A stretch of DNA of 64,000 nucleotides, from positions 92,180 to 156,179 of the forward strand of contig NZ_JAHONA010000003.1 of the NCBI RefSeq assembly GCF_019131995.1, given 5' to 3'. Made by a program: the position numbers and the translations under genes. The notes under the pieces are model-generated. The model did not search any database and had not been told where the DNA came from. It was given only the letters and a program-made list of their open reading frames with translations. How positions within the stretch are numbered: position 1 is the stretch's first letter; the number at the start of each line of letters is the position of its first letter. The stretch is from Collinsella aerofaciens (GTDB taxonomy: Bacteria; Actinomycetota; Coriobacteriia; Coriobacteriales; Coriobacteriaceae). Positions 33,777 to 42,429 of this stretch are shown here, one piece after another.

Positions 33777-34679
33777 CTATGCTTTCGTGTTGGCGCGCGA
33801 AAGGTCGCGATGGGAAATGCTCACGTGATATTGGGCGCCTTCCAAATAACGTGCCGTGGCCTCGGCGATGGCAACGCTGCGGTGTTGACCGCCCGTGCAG
33901 CCGATGGCAATAGAAAGCTGTGGCTTGCCCTCCGCGATATAGCCGGGCATGACCGTATCGAGCAGCTGCGTCCAAGCTTTCCAGAACTCCTGGGTCTTGG
34001 GATGGTCCAGAACAAAGTCGGAGACCTTCTTATCGAGACCGGTCATCGTGCGCATCTCGGGATCGTAGAACGGATTAGGCAGGAAGCGAACGTCGATCAT
34101 AATGTCCGCCTCGACGGGCATGCCGTGCTTAAAGCCAAACGAGAACACGTGGACGTCCATGAGCTGCTGGTCGGACAGCTCGGAAAATGCCATACGTAGC
34201 TTGTTACGCAGCGCAGAGGTGCGCAGACGGCTCGTGTCGATAATCATATCGGCTCGGTCGCGCACGCCCTGAAGCTGAAGGCGCTCGCGCTGAATGGCAT
34301 CGGCCGTAGTCTCCCCCGGCTTGGCAATGGGATGACGGCGGCGATTTTCGCTGTAGCGACGAATCAGCACCTCGTCAGAAGCCTCCAGGAACACGATGTC
34401 GCAGCTCATCTCGCGCTCTTCGAGCGCGGCGACCGCATCGAGCAACTCGTCAAACAGTCCCTGGCTACGCAAATCGCAGGTAACGGCGAGATGCCTGCCC
34501 ACGCCCGTATTGATGCCGACGAGCTCGGCAAGCTGGGCGATGAGACGCGGAGGCAGGTTATCGATGCAAAAATAGCCCATGTCCTCGAACACGTGCATGG
34601 CCTGTGTGCGGCCCGATCCGGACATTCCGGTGATGATGACGATATCGGGGATGCGCTCCGAGCGCTCCGCCGCATCCAT
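33777..34679 (-). CDS. rapZ: RapZ family nucleotide-binding protein
   Basis: A 300-residue P-loop protein of the RapZ/YvcJ family. Walker A is ITGMSGSGRTQAM, Walker B region DIVFLEASDEVLIRRY, and the C-terminal domain has the conserved DVRFLPNPFYDPEMR and IGCTGGQHRSVAIAE motifs. In E. coli it is an RNase E adaptor sensing GlcN-6-P; the role in actinobacteria is unclear. The ATG at 34679 follows AAGGGAG; an ATG at 34697 with GGGAGG is an alternative. It follows the sialate operon terminator, and GlcN-6-P is a downstream product of that pathway. Confidence 0.92.
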   Translation of the reverse strand: MDAAERSERIPDIVIITGMSGSGRTQAMHVFEDMGYFCIDNLPPRLIAQLAELVGINTGVGRHLAVTCDLRSQGLFDELLDAVAALEEREMSCDIVFLEASDEVLIRRYSENRRRHPIAKPGETTADAIQRERLQLQGVRDRADMIIDTSRLRTSALRNKLRMAFSELSDQQLMDVHVFSFGFKHGMPVEADIMIDVRFLPNPFYDPEMRTMTGLDKKVSDFVLDHPKTQEFWKAWTQLLDTVMPGYIAEGKPQLSIAIGCTGGQHRSVAIAEATARYLEGAQYHVSISHRDLSRANTKA

Positions 34680-34717
34680 GGCATCTCCCTTTTGCATGTG
34701 CTGCCTCCCGAAAACAA

Positions 34718-34747
34718 GCGCGGGACCCAGCAACCCGGATCCCGCGC
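34718..34747 (-). terminator. Terminator of the sialic acid operon
   Basis: GCGCGGGA/TCCCGCGC, a perfect 8-bp stem with a 14-base loop, then TTGTTTT on the minus strand, between nanE and rapZ. Confidence 0.82.
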
Positions 34748-34798
34748 GGTCAATTGCCTATATTGAGTATACCGCCCCGAGCGGATACGAGGCCTGTC

Positions 34799-35485
34799 TT
34801 ACGCCTCAAGTGCAGCCTTGAACCAACTCGTAATACTCGTGGGGTGCGTGATGGCGGTGCCGACGACAACGGCCCAGGCGCCAGCATCGATCGCGGCGCG
34901 AGCCTCCTCGGGCGTATGCACGCGACCCTCGCAAATGATAGGAAGGCCGGGGAATTCCTCAGTCGCCTGACGCAGGAGCGGCAGGTCGGGGCCATCGGCC
35001 ATGGTGCAGTCGATGGCGGCGACGCCGTGAGAAAGCGTGGTGGATACCAGGTCAAAGCCCATATCAACAGCACGGCGAATATCCTCGATGGTGGCACAAT
35101 CCGCCATCAGGAGCACACCCTCCTCGTGCAGCGGGCGGAAGGTATCCTCGACCGTCTTGCCATCGGGGCGCGGACGATCGGTGGCGTCGATCGCCACGAT
35201 ATCGGCACCGGCAGCAACGCAGGCGCGAGCGTGACGCAGCGTCGGCGTGATGTAAACGCCCTCGTGCCCATCCTTCCACAGGCCGATAACAGGAACCTCA
35301 CAGCGACCCTTAATGGCGGCAATGTCAGCAAGGCCCTGGCAGCGAATGGCGGCGGCGCCACCGAGCTCGCAAGCGCGAGACATTTGAGCCATGGTCTCGG
35401 GCGTACGAAGCGGCTCGCCCATATACGCCTGAACGCTCACGACGAGCTTGCCCTTCAGGGATTGAATCAAAGGATCGACGGTCAT
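34799..35485 (-). CDS. nanE: N-acetylmannosamine-6-phosphate 2-epimerase
   Basis: A 228-residue TIM-barrel epimerase turning ManNAc-6-P into GlcNAc-6-P, which then enters amino-sugar catabolism. By comparison with the clostridial enzyme, the catalytic residues are K71 (IGLWKDGHEG) and E186 (IICEGRVHTPEEA); DATDRPRPDG is the family substrate loop. It is the last gene of the sialate operon, following the ROK kinase with a 70-base gap that carries a hairpin. Confidence 0.95.
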   Translation of the reverse strand: MTVDPLIQSLKGKLVVSVQAYMGEPLRTPETMAQMSRACELGGAAAIRCQGLADIAAIKGRCEVPVIGLWKDGHEGVYITPTLRHARACVAAGADIVAIDATDRPRPDGKTVEDTFRPLHEEGVLLMADCATIEDIRRAVDMGFDLVSTTLSHGVAAIDCTMADGPDLPLLRQATEEFPGLPIICEGRVHTPEEARAAIDAGAWAVVVGTAITHPTSITSWFKAALEA

Positions 35486-35509
35486 AAGGCTGTAACCTTT
35501 CTCAGAACA

Positions 35510-35540
35510 GCCTCCCGAGGCGTGTTGTCTCGGGAGGCTC
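35510..35540 (-). other. Hairpin between nanK and nanE
   Basis: AGCCTCCCGA/TCGGGAGGCT, a perfect 10-bp stem with an 11-base loop and no T-run; an intra-operon mRNA structure. Confidence 0.6.
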
Positions 35541-35555
35541 CTACAGAAGATACGT

Positions 35556-36521
35556 TTACTTCAACGAAGCAAGAAGATGCTCGGCGGCACCGATGAGCGG
35601 AGCATCGCCCTCCAGAGAACCGATGAGGATCGGCGTGTCCTGAAGCGGATCCAGCGCCTGGCTGGCATAGCCCTCGTGCACCGAATCCTTCCACGTCTGC
35701 GAACGCCAATCGGGACCTTGGTGAATCACGCCGCCCGAAAGCACGATGACCTCAGGGTCCAGGATGTTAGCGAGCGAGCCCAAGCTGGCCCCCAGCGCAA
35801 AGCCGGCGTCATGGATGACCTCGGTCGCCTTTGCGTCGCCCGCACGGCACAGATCGTTCACATCGCGACCGACCGAAGGACGGCTGGGGTCGACGCGGCC
35901 AAAACGCTCATCGTACATTCGACCAATGGAAGTGCCCGAAGCAACCGACTCCAGATGGCCGGAACGCCCGCAGGCGCAGGGAATGCCGGCGGCAGCCGAA
36001 CACTCAATGTGGCCCATATGACCGGCAGCACCATGGAAGCCCTGCATCACGCGGCCGCTCTCGACATATGCGCCGCCGATGCCCGTGCCGATGCCAAGAC
36101 ACAAGACGGAGAACTTGCCCTTGCCGACGCCCCAGTGGGCCTCGCCCAGAGCATGAGCCTGCACGTCGCCCACAACGGCAACGGGAAGACCGAGGTCCTC
36201 GCGCAGACGCGGCCCCAACTGAACGCCGGACCAGCCGGGCATGATCTCATTGGCATACGCGATGGCGCCCGTCTTGGGATCGACGACGCCGGCAGCGCCG
36301 ATACCGACGCCAAGGACCTCGACATCGGGATTCGCCTCGAGAGCGGCCTTGATGGACGCCTCGATACGCTGGAAGACGGCCTCGCCGCCCTCTTGGGCCT
36401 CGGTGGGAACCTCGGCCTCAAAGACGGGACGGGGCACACTACCGTCAGCCGGGTACTCCATGATGGCAGTCGCGATCTTAGTTCCGCCGATATCGACAGA
36501 GCAGACGTACTTGTTCTCCAT
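35556..36521 (-). CDS. nanK: ROK family kinase, probable N-acetylmannosamine kinase
   Basis: A 321-residue ROK sugar kinase; from its place between nanA and nanE it probably phosphorylates ManNAc. The phosphate motif SVDIGGTKIATAI and the catalytic D119 region (VGDVQAHALGEAHWG) are seen. The ROK zinc motif reads H171...C182-x-C184-G-R-x-G-H189-L-E: the last ligand, normally Cys (CGxxGCxE), is His here. AAGGAG precedes the ATG at 36521. Glucokinase activity cannot be excluded by sequence. Confidence 0.85.
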   Translation of the reverse strand: MENKYVCSVDIGGTKIATAIMEYPADGSVPRPVFEAEVPTEAQEGGEAVFQRIEASIKAALEANPDVEVLGVGIGAAGVVDPKTGAIAYANEIMPGWSGVQLGPRLREDLGLPVAVVGDVQAHALGEAHWGVGKGKFSVLCLGIGTGIGGAYVESGRVMQGFHGAAGHMGHIECSAAAGIPCACGRSGHLESVASGTSIGRMYDERFGRVDPSRPSVGRDVNDLCRAGDAKATEVIHDAGFALGASLGSLANILDPEVIVLSGGVIHQGPDWRSQTWKDSVHEGYASQALDPLQDTPILIGSLEGDAPLIGAAEHLLASLK

Positions 36522-36585
36522 GTCGCTCTCCTTAGGAGATAAAAACAACTACAGGAAATGAAGGCTGCGTTATCGCCGCAGCTTG

Positions 36586-36695
36586 GTAAAGGTTTCCCGG
36601 GTGTCCGAGGTTGGGGTGAAAGCGGTCGGGCGTTGACCTAATGGGTCACGCTCGACCGCTTGAGCCCCAAGATCGGGTGCCCGGGGAAGCTTTAC
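36586..36695. repeat. Long nested palindrome at the nanA 3' end
   Basis: Nested arms: GTAAAG/CTTTAC with TTTCCCGGG/CCCGGGGAA (36586-36601 and 36680-36695), then TTGGGGT-AAAGCGGTCG against CGACCGCTT-AGCCCCAA (36611-36628 and 36653-36670, allowing one-base offsets), then TTGACC/GGGTCA with loop TAAT. The right outer arm covers the nanA stop codon. A separate GCTGCG/CGCAGC hairpin follows at 36564-36582. Confidence 0.8.
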
Positions 36696-37612
36696 AGGAG
36701 ACCGTTGTCCTGGAGGACCTTCTTAATAGCCTCGACGTTCTCGCCGGTCATGGCCTTCACCGGGCGCGGCATGGTCGGGCTGTCGAAGATACCCATGAGG
36801 TTCATAGCGGTCTTGAAGGCGCCGACGCCACCGGCATAGCCCTGGACGCCCGAGGTGACATCCCAGATATGCGAAATCTCATTGAGGCGATCCTGCTCGG
36901 CCTTGACGGTAGCCCAGTCACCAGCCTGAGCGGCCTTCCACTGACGCACGTAGCCCTCGGGCTCAACGTTGGCGAGACCCGGGACGGAACCGTCGGCGCC
37001 ACCGAGGTAAGCGCCGTCGACAACAACCTCGTGACCGGTGAGGATGCTCATCGGATGGCCGTTCTTCTCGTTCTCCTGAACGAGGTAGCGGAACGAGATG
37101 TCATCACCCGAGGAATCCTTGACGCCGGCCAGAACGCCCTCGGCACCGAGCTTGGCAAGGAGCTTCCAGGGGAGCTTGGTGTGGACACACACGGGGATGT
37201 CGTAGGCGAAGATGGGCAGGTCGAGTTCCTCATGCAGGATGCGGAAGTGCTCCTCGACCTCGGTCATGCCCTGCAGGGCATAGAACGGGCAGGTGGCGAC
37301 GAGAGCATCGGCGCCCAGCTCCTGAGCGACCTTACCGTGCTCGATCATGCGCTCGGTCTCGGTGTCGATGATGCCGACCAGAACGGGAACGCGGTGGTCG
37401 ACGATACGGACGGCCTCGGCGATGATCTGACGGCGACGCTCGTCGGTGGAGAAGACGACCTCGCCCGAGGAGCCCAGGAAGAACAAGCCATCGACGCCGG
37501 CATCGATCATGCGGTTGATGCTGCGCTCAAAGGAGGCAACGTCGAGCTGGTGATCTTCGGTATCGGGAACAACGACGGGAGGGATAACGCCGGTGAATTT
37601 CTGAGTTGCCAC
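36692..37612 (-). CDS. nanA: N-acetylneuraminate lyase (DapA family)
   Basis: A 306-residue class I aldolase of the DHDPS/NAL family. The Schiff-base lysine is K165 (AGVKDSSGD), the general-acid tyrosine Y137 (FAYDIP), and the carboxylate loop is GSSGE. In this operon it should split N-acetylneuraminate into ManNAc and pyruvate. I chose the GTG at 37612 with AAGGAG six bases before; the frame is open upstream without homology. Related lyases act on other 2-keto-3-deoxy acids, but nanK and nanE next to it support NAL. Confidence 0.85.
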   Translation of the reverse strand: MATQKFTGVIPPVVVPDTEDHQLDVASFERSINRMIDAGVDGLFFLGSSGEVVFSTDERRRQIIAEAVRIVDHRVPVLVGIIDTETERMIEHGKVAQELGADALVATCPFYALQGMTEVEEHFRILHEELDLPIFAYDIPVCVHTKLPWKLLAKLGAEGVLAGVKDSSGDDISFRYLVQENEKNGHPMSILTGHEVVVDGAYLGGADGSVPGLANVEPEGYVRQWKAAQAGDWATVKAEQDRLNEISHIWDVTSGVQGYAGGVGAFKTAMNLMGIFDSPTMPRPVKAMTGENVEAIKKVLQDNGLL

Positions 37613-37680
37613 AAGAATCTCCTTAGTTGTCTGGCGGGCAGCCCTATGCCGCCCACTCTTGTTGGCAGTGTCCAGGCCGC

Positions 37681-38532
37681 CTAGGCCAAAGAACACGGGT
37701 AGAACGTTTGGTTAAAGAAGTCGACGACTTCGTTTTCGAACGCATTGATGCGCTCGTGAGCGTATTTGGCATAGACGATATGCCTCCGGTCACACTCAAG
37801 ACCGTTGAATACGGCAAACTGGCCCTTGGGGTCGCTCGCGGCATCCATGAGCGATGTGCCCATGAACACCGATCCGCGCACCCGAGACGACAGCGCCTCA
37901 AGGCCACCGGGAATTGGATTGGCAACCGCCGTGCAGGCGAGGCCCCGCTCGTCCAGAGCAGAAACCGCCAGCGCGACTCCGCCGCCAAGGCCCTCGCCCC
38001 ATGCAAAGATGCGGTCGGGGTCCATGCCATCAAGATTGCGCGCCACCTTCGCCAACGCGCAACCCCAACGGACGCGCTCGACAAAAGCGGACGAAGAAAT
38101 CCCCCGCTGCAGGTCGTCCGCACCAGCTACATCGTCATCCAGCGCGAGGACGGCATACCCCATGGCGGCAAATCTCGTCATGTGATGCCAGCCGCGCACA
38201 GGCCGATCGATGTCGTGGAACATCAGGCACAGCGGCACGCGCTCAGATACTCGGGCACGACCGACAGGCTCGATCAAACGAGCGTGAATCGCATCGTCAC
38301 CGAGCTCAAAGGAGACCTCCGAGTAACGGGCGCAGGGGTTAACAAAGTCAATCGCCGTAATGGCCAGGCCTTGAATCTCAAGATTCGAAGCGCATGTCTC
38401 TAAATCAGAAACATCTGCTTGGACATCACCGCGCCAGTCCCGATATTCTGCGAGCCTTGACGAAACCGTTCCAGGAATTCCCACGAGCCCGGGGACAATC
38501 AGCTCGTCAACATTGCTCTCGCACTTAGACAT
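37681..38532 (-). CDS. Degenerate CE7-type esterase lacking the catalytic serine
   Basis: A 283-residue alpha/beta-hydrolase paralogue of the neighbouring esterase, recognisable by a colinear C-terminal half (GQFAVFNGLECDRRH matching TQFAVYNNLTCEKRH). The nucleophile elbow reads WGEGLGGG where the active copy has NGASQGGG, so serine is replaced by G181; the RGQG-type oxyanion segment is also gone (LDDDVAGADD). D230 and H259 of the triad positions remain. It starts within the last 8 bases of the esterase gene, with GGGAGG upstream. It may bind but not hydrolyse acetylated sugars, or partner the active copy. The open frame argues against simple decay. Confidence 0.75.
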   Translation of the reverse strand: MSKCESNVDELIVPGLVGIPGTVSSRLAEYRDWRGDVQADVSDLETCASNLEIQGLAITAIDFVNPCARYSEVSFELGDDAIHARLIEPVGRARVSERVPLCLMFHDIDRPVRGWHHMTRFAAMGYAVLALDDDVAGADDLQRGISSSAFVERVRWGCALAKVARNLDGMDPDRIFAWGEGLGGGVALAVSALDERGLACTAVANPIPGGLEALSSRVRGSVFMGTSLMDAASDPKGQFAVFNGLECDRRHIVYAKYAHERINAFENEVVDFFNQTFYPCSLA

Positions 38533-39502
38533 GAGCCTCCCCTCCCTTGCAGAAAAACGGAATGATCAAATCGTCAAAATCCTGAATCTCCTCGTGGCCA
38601 AAGCCTTCAAAGAACTCATGACGCTTTTCGCAGGTCAGGTTGTTATAGACCGCAAACTGCGTCGCTGGCGGACAGACGATATCGGCTGTGCCAGTGCCAA
38701 ACAGCACGGGGCATTTGACCATAGGGGCAAAGTTCTTGGAATCGAAGTACGCCAGCTTGGCATAGGCTTCGTCAATACGAGTCGAGTCCTCATCAAACCA
38801 GCGAGACCAATAGCGCAGGCCTTCGTAGGCAATGTCGTCGGCATCCAAATCCCAGACCAGGCGGAAATCCGACAGGAAGGGATAGAGGATGGCGGCACGA
38901 TTGATAAGCTCGCTATTAAGCGCACAGGTCGCAATACCCAAACCGCCGCCCTGCGACGCGCCGTTCACAAACACACGGGCAAGATCGATGCCCTCGAGCT
39001 CACGAACAATACGGCACAGGATTCGAATATCTTGGTGTAAGCGGACATAGTAGAGGTTGGCCGGGTCGCCGTCGATGCCGGCGACGATATGCCCGGCAAC
39101 CGTTGTGCCCTCAAATCCACCAATGTCCTCGGAGGGACCTCCTTGGCCGGGGCAGTCGAGGGCGATGAGTGCCATGCCCATGCCCGCAAACGACGCCTGC
39201 TCAAACCAGCTGCGGCTTGCACCCGGATACCCATGAAACTGAAGCACCAATGGCACGGGCTCGTCCGAGACGGGTTTAAGGTACTTGGCATGCAGGCGAG
39301 CGCCACACATGCCGGTATACCAGAGGTCGAAAAGCTGGCAGGTCGCGGCATCGGTGACCGATGCCGTCTCGATCGCATAGTCAAGCCCGACGGCGTCGGC
39401 CTCGGCCATGCGATCCTTCCAAAAGAGATCGAAATCTGATGGACGGGGCATGGCGCCTCGATATTCACCAAATTGATGTTGTAGCTCCTGAGCACTTGGC
39501 AT
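38525..39502 (-). CDS. CE7-type acetyl esterase (probable sialate deacetylase)
   Basis: A 325-residue esterase of the acetyl-xylan esterase/cephalosporin-C deacetylase type (CE7). The signature trio is visible: PGQGG (about 118-122, usual RGQG), G-A-S183-Q-GG with the nucleophile, and G-H303-E; D274 completes the triad. No signal peptide, so it deacetylates imported sugar. Within the sialate operon it probably removes O-acetyl groups so that NanA can act (inference). Start is uncertain: ATG 39502 has a weak SD; an ATG 51 bases downstream with GAGG is an alternative. Confidence 0.82.
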   Translation of the reverse strand: MPSAQELQHQFGEYRGAMPRPSDFDLFWKDRMAEADAVGLDYAIETASVTDAATCQLFDLWYTGMCGARLHAKYLKPVSDEPVPLVLQFHGYPGASRSWFEQASFAGMGMALIALDCPGQGGPSEDIGGFEGTTVAGHIVAGIDGDPANLYYVRLHQDIRILCRIVRELEGIDLARVFVNGASQGGGLGIATCALNSELINRAAILYPFLSDFRLVWDLDADDIAYEGLRYWSRWFDEDSTRIDEAYAKLAYFDSKNFAPMVKCPVLFGTGTADIVCPPATQFAVYNNLTCEKRHEFFEGFGHEEIQDFDDLIIPFFCKGGEAHV

Positions 39503-39538
39503 GGCTCGTGAACCCAACCTTTCGAAATCGCAACGGAG

Positions 39539-39566
39539 GTGCGCCCGGCAAGGGAACCGGGCGCAC
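39539..39566 (-). other. Hairpin between ATPase and esterase genes
   Basis: GTGCGCCCGG/CCGGGCGCAC, perfect 10-bp stem with an 8-base loop, no T-run; an intra-operon structure after the transporter genes. Confidence 0.6.
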
Positions 39567-39582
39567 GGGAGGGAAAGCGAGG

Positions 39583-40410
39583 TTACTCGCCGAGCTTGGG
39601 ATGCAGCAGCGACGGCGCAGCGCCGAGCAGCATCTTGGTGTAGGGGTCCTGGGGGTGCTGGAAGACCTGCTTGGCCTCGCCCTGCTCGACGATCTTGCCG
39701 CCATTCATAACGATGATGTCGTCAGAGATATAGCGGACCGTCTGGATGTCATGGCTGATGAACACCATGGCCAGGCCGAGCTCCTTCTTAAGGTCGGTGA
39801 GCAGGTTCAGAATCTGCGCGCGGACCGAAACGTCCAGAGCCGAGGTGGGCTCGTCGGCGATGATGGCATCGGGGTTCAGCGACAGGGCACGGGCAATTGC
39901 GACGCGCTGACGCTGGCCGCCCGAAAGCTGGCCGGGAAGAACCTCGGCAGCGGAGCTGGGCAGACCGGTGAGCTCCAAGAGCTCCTTGACGCGCTTCTCC
40001 TGCTCGGCCTCGGTACCCAGGTTGTGGACGCGCATGGGGTCGAGCAGTTGCTCGCGAACGACCATGCGGGGATTGAGCGCCGTGGCCGGGTTCTGGAACA
40101 CGACCGAGATGACGCGACCCATGTGGCGACGGTCCTCGGCGGTACGTTTGGTAACGTCCTTGCCCTTAAAGTAGACCTTGCCGCTCGTGGGGGCCTGCAG
40201 GCCGCACATGACGTTAGCGGTGGTGGACTTACCGCAACCGGACTCGCCGACGATGCCGATCGTCTGACCGGGCATGAGCTTAATCGTTACACCCTGGACG
40301 GCGTGAACCAGGTTGGGGTGCAGAATCGAGCCGGTACGGGTCCTAAAGGTGACGTGGACGTCATCAAGGAAGATGATCGGCTCGACGCCGTTGACTGCGG
40401 TATCGCTCAT
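39583..40410 (-). CDS. Sialate-operon ABC transporter ATPase (OppF/DppF type)
   Basis: A 275-residue ABC ATPase. Walker A is GESGCGKSTTANV, the signature LSGGQRQRVAIARAL, Walker B AIIADEPTSALD. It lacks the long C-terminal cysteine extension of typical OppF. It starts directly after the stop of the permease-ATPase fusion (TAG-ATG) with GGAGG upstream. With the fusion it gives the two nucleotide-binding domains of one importer, similar in plan to the Sat-type sialic acid transporters. Confidence 0.92.
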   Translation of the reverse strand: MSDTAVNGVEPIIFLDDVHVTFRTRTGSILHPNLVHAVQGVTIKLMPGQTIGIVGESGCGKSTTANVMCGLQAPTSGKVYFKGKDVTKRTAEDRRHMGRVISVVFQNPATALNPRMVVREQLLDPMRVHNLGTEAEQEKRVKELLELTGLPSSAAEVLPGQLSGGQRQRVAIARALSLNPDAIIADEPTSALDVSVRAQILNLLTDLKKELGLAMVFISHDIQTVRYISDDIIVMNGGKIVEQGEAKQVFQHPQDPYTKMLLGAAPSLLHPKLGE

Positions 40411-42426
40411 CTACATCACCTCCGCGTGAGGGGTCAAACCATTTGCCTTGAGCACCTCGTCGGGGAGCTCGGAATAGAAGTGCTCGGTGCCGGGCACGCG
40501 CTTGAAGACCGGACGGGTATCCAGGCCAATACGCGGATGGCTCGAGCGGGGTGCGAAGCGATCGCCCTTGGGGAAATCGCGCGGGCTGGGAACGGCGCCG
40601 GGGACCTGGTGCAGACGGCCCGAGCCGCTCTCGATGGACAGAACGGAGCCCAGAAGACCGCGGGTGTACTCGTGGATCGGGTTGGTGAGCAGCTCCTTGG
40701 TGGGTGCCTGCTCGATAACCTGGCCAGCGTACATAACCGTGATGTTATGGGCAACCTCGGCGACCAGAGCCAGGTCATGCGAAACAAAGATCATGGCAAA
40801 GCCGAGCTTGGCCTGAAGATCGTTGAGCAGCTTGATGACCTGCTTCTGGACGGTAACGTCCAGAGCGGTCGTGGGCTCGTCGCAGATGACCAGCTTGGGG
40901 TCGCGGGTAAGGGCCATAGCGATCAGGACACGCTGACGCTGGCCGCCGGAAAGCTCGTGCGGATAGCTCTCGAGCGTGCGCTTGGGATCGAGGCCGACGA
41001 GCTCCAGGAGCTCCTCGGCGCTGCGGGTTCCGCCGCGCTTGGTGAGCTGCTTCATCTGGGCAGAGATGAGCATGGAGGGGTTGAGCGAGGACAGGGCGTC
41101 CTGATAGACCATAGCGATATCGGTACCGCGCAGGCCGAACCATTCCTTCTTGCTCATCTTGAGCAGGTCACGGCCCTCCCAGAGAACCTCGCCGGAAAGA
41201 TGCTCGTCATCGTCGGTCAGGCCCATGATGGCCAGCGTGGTGATGGACTTACCGCAACCGGACTCGCCCACCAGGCCCATGGTCTGACCAGGACGGACGT
41301 CAAAGTTGACATGGTCGACAACGTTGATATCACCGTGATGCTCAAACTGAATGCAGAAGTCACGGACCGAGAGAATCGGCTCAACGGACTCGTCGGGCAC
41401 GTGGCGATCGTCACGCTTGAGCTCGACATCGCGCAGGGCGCCAAGGCGAGCGGAGAGGGACTGGGCCTGCTCCTTGTAGGCGCGAACGGGGTCGGAGACC
41501 AGCAGATCGGCCTCGCGACGCTTGGAGGAATCGGTAGGATCCAGGGCGGCGGAGGGAGCAGCGGCCATGGCGTCGGTAATGCCCTCGGAGAGGATGTTGA
41601 GCGCCAGGCAGGTGATCATGATGGCCAGGCCCGGGAACAGCGCCTGCCACCAACGACCGGCGAGCACGCCGCCGCGGGCGTCGGCGAGGATGTTGCCCCA
41701 GGTAGCGGTGGGCTCCTGGATACCAGCGCCGATGAAGGTCAGCGAGGCCTCGAAGATGATGGCGTCGGCGACCAGGGTAACGGTGAAGACCATGATCGGG
41801 GCGATGCAGTTACGCAGAACATGCTTGATCAAAATCCACGGAGCCTTGGCGCCGGAAACGATGACCGCGCGGACATAGTCCTCGCCGTACTCGGACACGA
41901 TGTTGGCGCGCACGATACGGGCAATCTGCGGAGTGTACATAAAGCCGATGGCGAAGATGATCGACGGCACGGAGTTGCCCAGGATGGAGACGAAGACGGC
42001 CGCGAGGGCGATGCCCGGGATGGACATGATGATGTCCAAGATACGCATGATCGTCTCGGAGACGGCCTTGCGCGAAACCGCTGCAAGGGCGCCCACGACC
42101 GAGCCGCAGACCAGAGCCATGGCAGTGGCGCCAAAGCCGATAATCAGCGAGTAACGACCACCGTAGAGCATACGCGACAGAATGTCGCGACCTTTATCGT
42201 CGGTACCGAAGATAAATCCGTTGCCGGGAGCCTGGCGAGCCGTAAAGATCTCGACCGGGCTATAGGGGGCAAGAAGGGGCGCCAGAATCGCAGTCAGGGC
42301 GACCAGCGCCAGCACGACGGCGGCAATCTTAGAAGACAGCGTCATCTTCTTCCAGCCACCGAGCTTGAGCCCCTTGGAGGCAGCCTTCTCGAGCTGCTCG
42401 GTTTGCTTCTCTCGAATCTTTACCAT
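40411..42426 (-). CDS. DppC-DppD fusion: permease joined to ATPase
   Basis: A 671-residue fusion. Residues about 28-295 are a DppC/OppC-type permease (about six membrane segments; coupling loop AVIVSGAKAPWILIKHVLRN). Residues 296-348 are a charged linker. Residues about 350-640 are an ABC ATPase with Walker A GESGCGKS at 387-394 and signature LSGGQRQRVLIAMAL, then a C-terminal tail with PRSSHPRIG. In most Opp/Dpp systems these are two proteins. It starts 3 bases after the DppB-type gene. The frame is open through the junction, with no sign of a sequencing frameshift. Confidence 0.92.
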   Translation of the reverse strand: MVKIREKQTEQLEKAASKGLKLGGWKKMTLSSKIAAVVLALVALTAILAPLLAPYSPVEIFTARQAPGNGFIFGTDDKGRDILSRMLYGGRYSLIIGFGATAMALVCGSVVGALAAVSRKAVSETIMRILDIIMSIPGIALAAVFVSILGNSVPSIIFAIGFMYTPQIARIVRANIVSEYGEDYVRAVIVSGAKAPWILIKHVLRNCIAPIMVFTVTLVADAIIFEASLTFIGAGIQEPTATWGNILADARGGVLAGRWWQALFPGLAIMITCLALNILSEGITDAMAAAPSAALDPTDSSKRREADLLVSDPVRAYKEQAQSLSARLGALRDVELKRDDRHVPDESVEPILSVRDFCIQFEHHGDINVVDHVNFDVRPGQTMGLVGESGCGKSITTLAIMGLTDDDEHLSGEVLWEGRDLLKMSKKEWFGLRGTDIAMVYQDALSSLNPSMLISAQMKQLTKRGGTRSAEELLELVGLDPKRTLESYPHELSGGQRQRVLIAMALTRDPKLVICDEPTTALDVTVQKQVIKLLNDLQAKLGFAMIFVSHDLALVAEVAHNITVMYAGQVIEQAPTKELLTNPIHEYTRGLLGSVLSIESGSGRLHQVPGAVPSPRDFPKGDRFAPRSSHPRIGLDTRPVFKRVPGTEHFYSELPDEVLKANGLTPHAEVM

Positions 42427-42429
42427 AAT

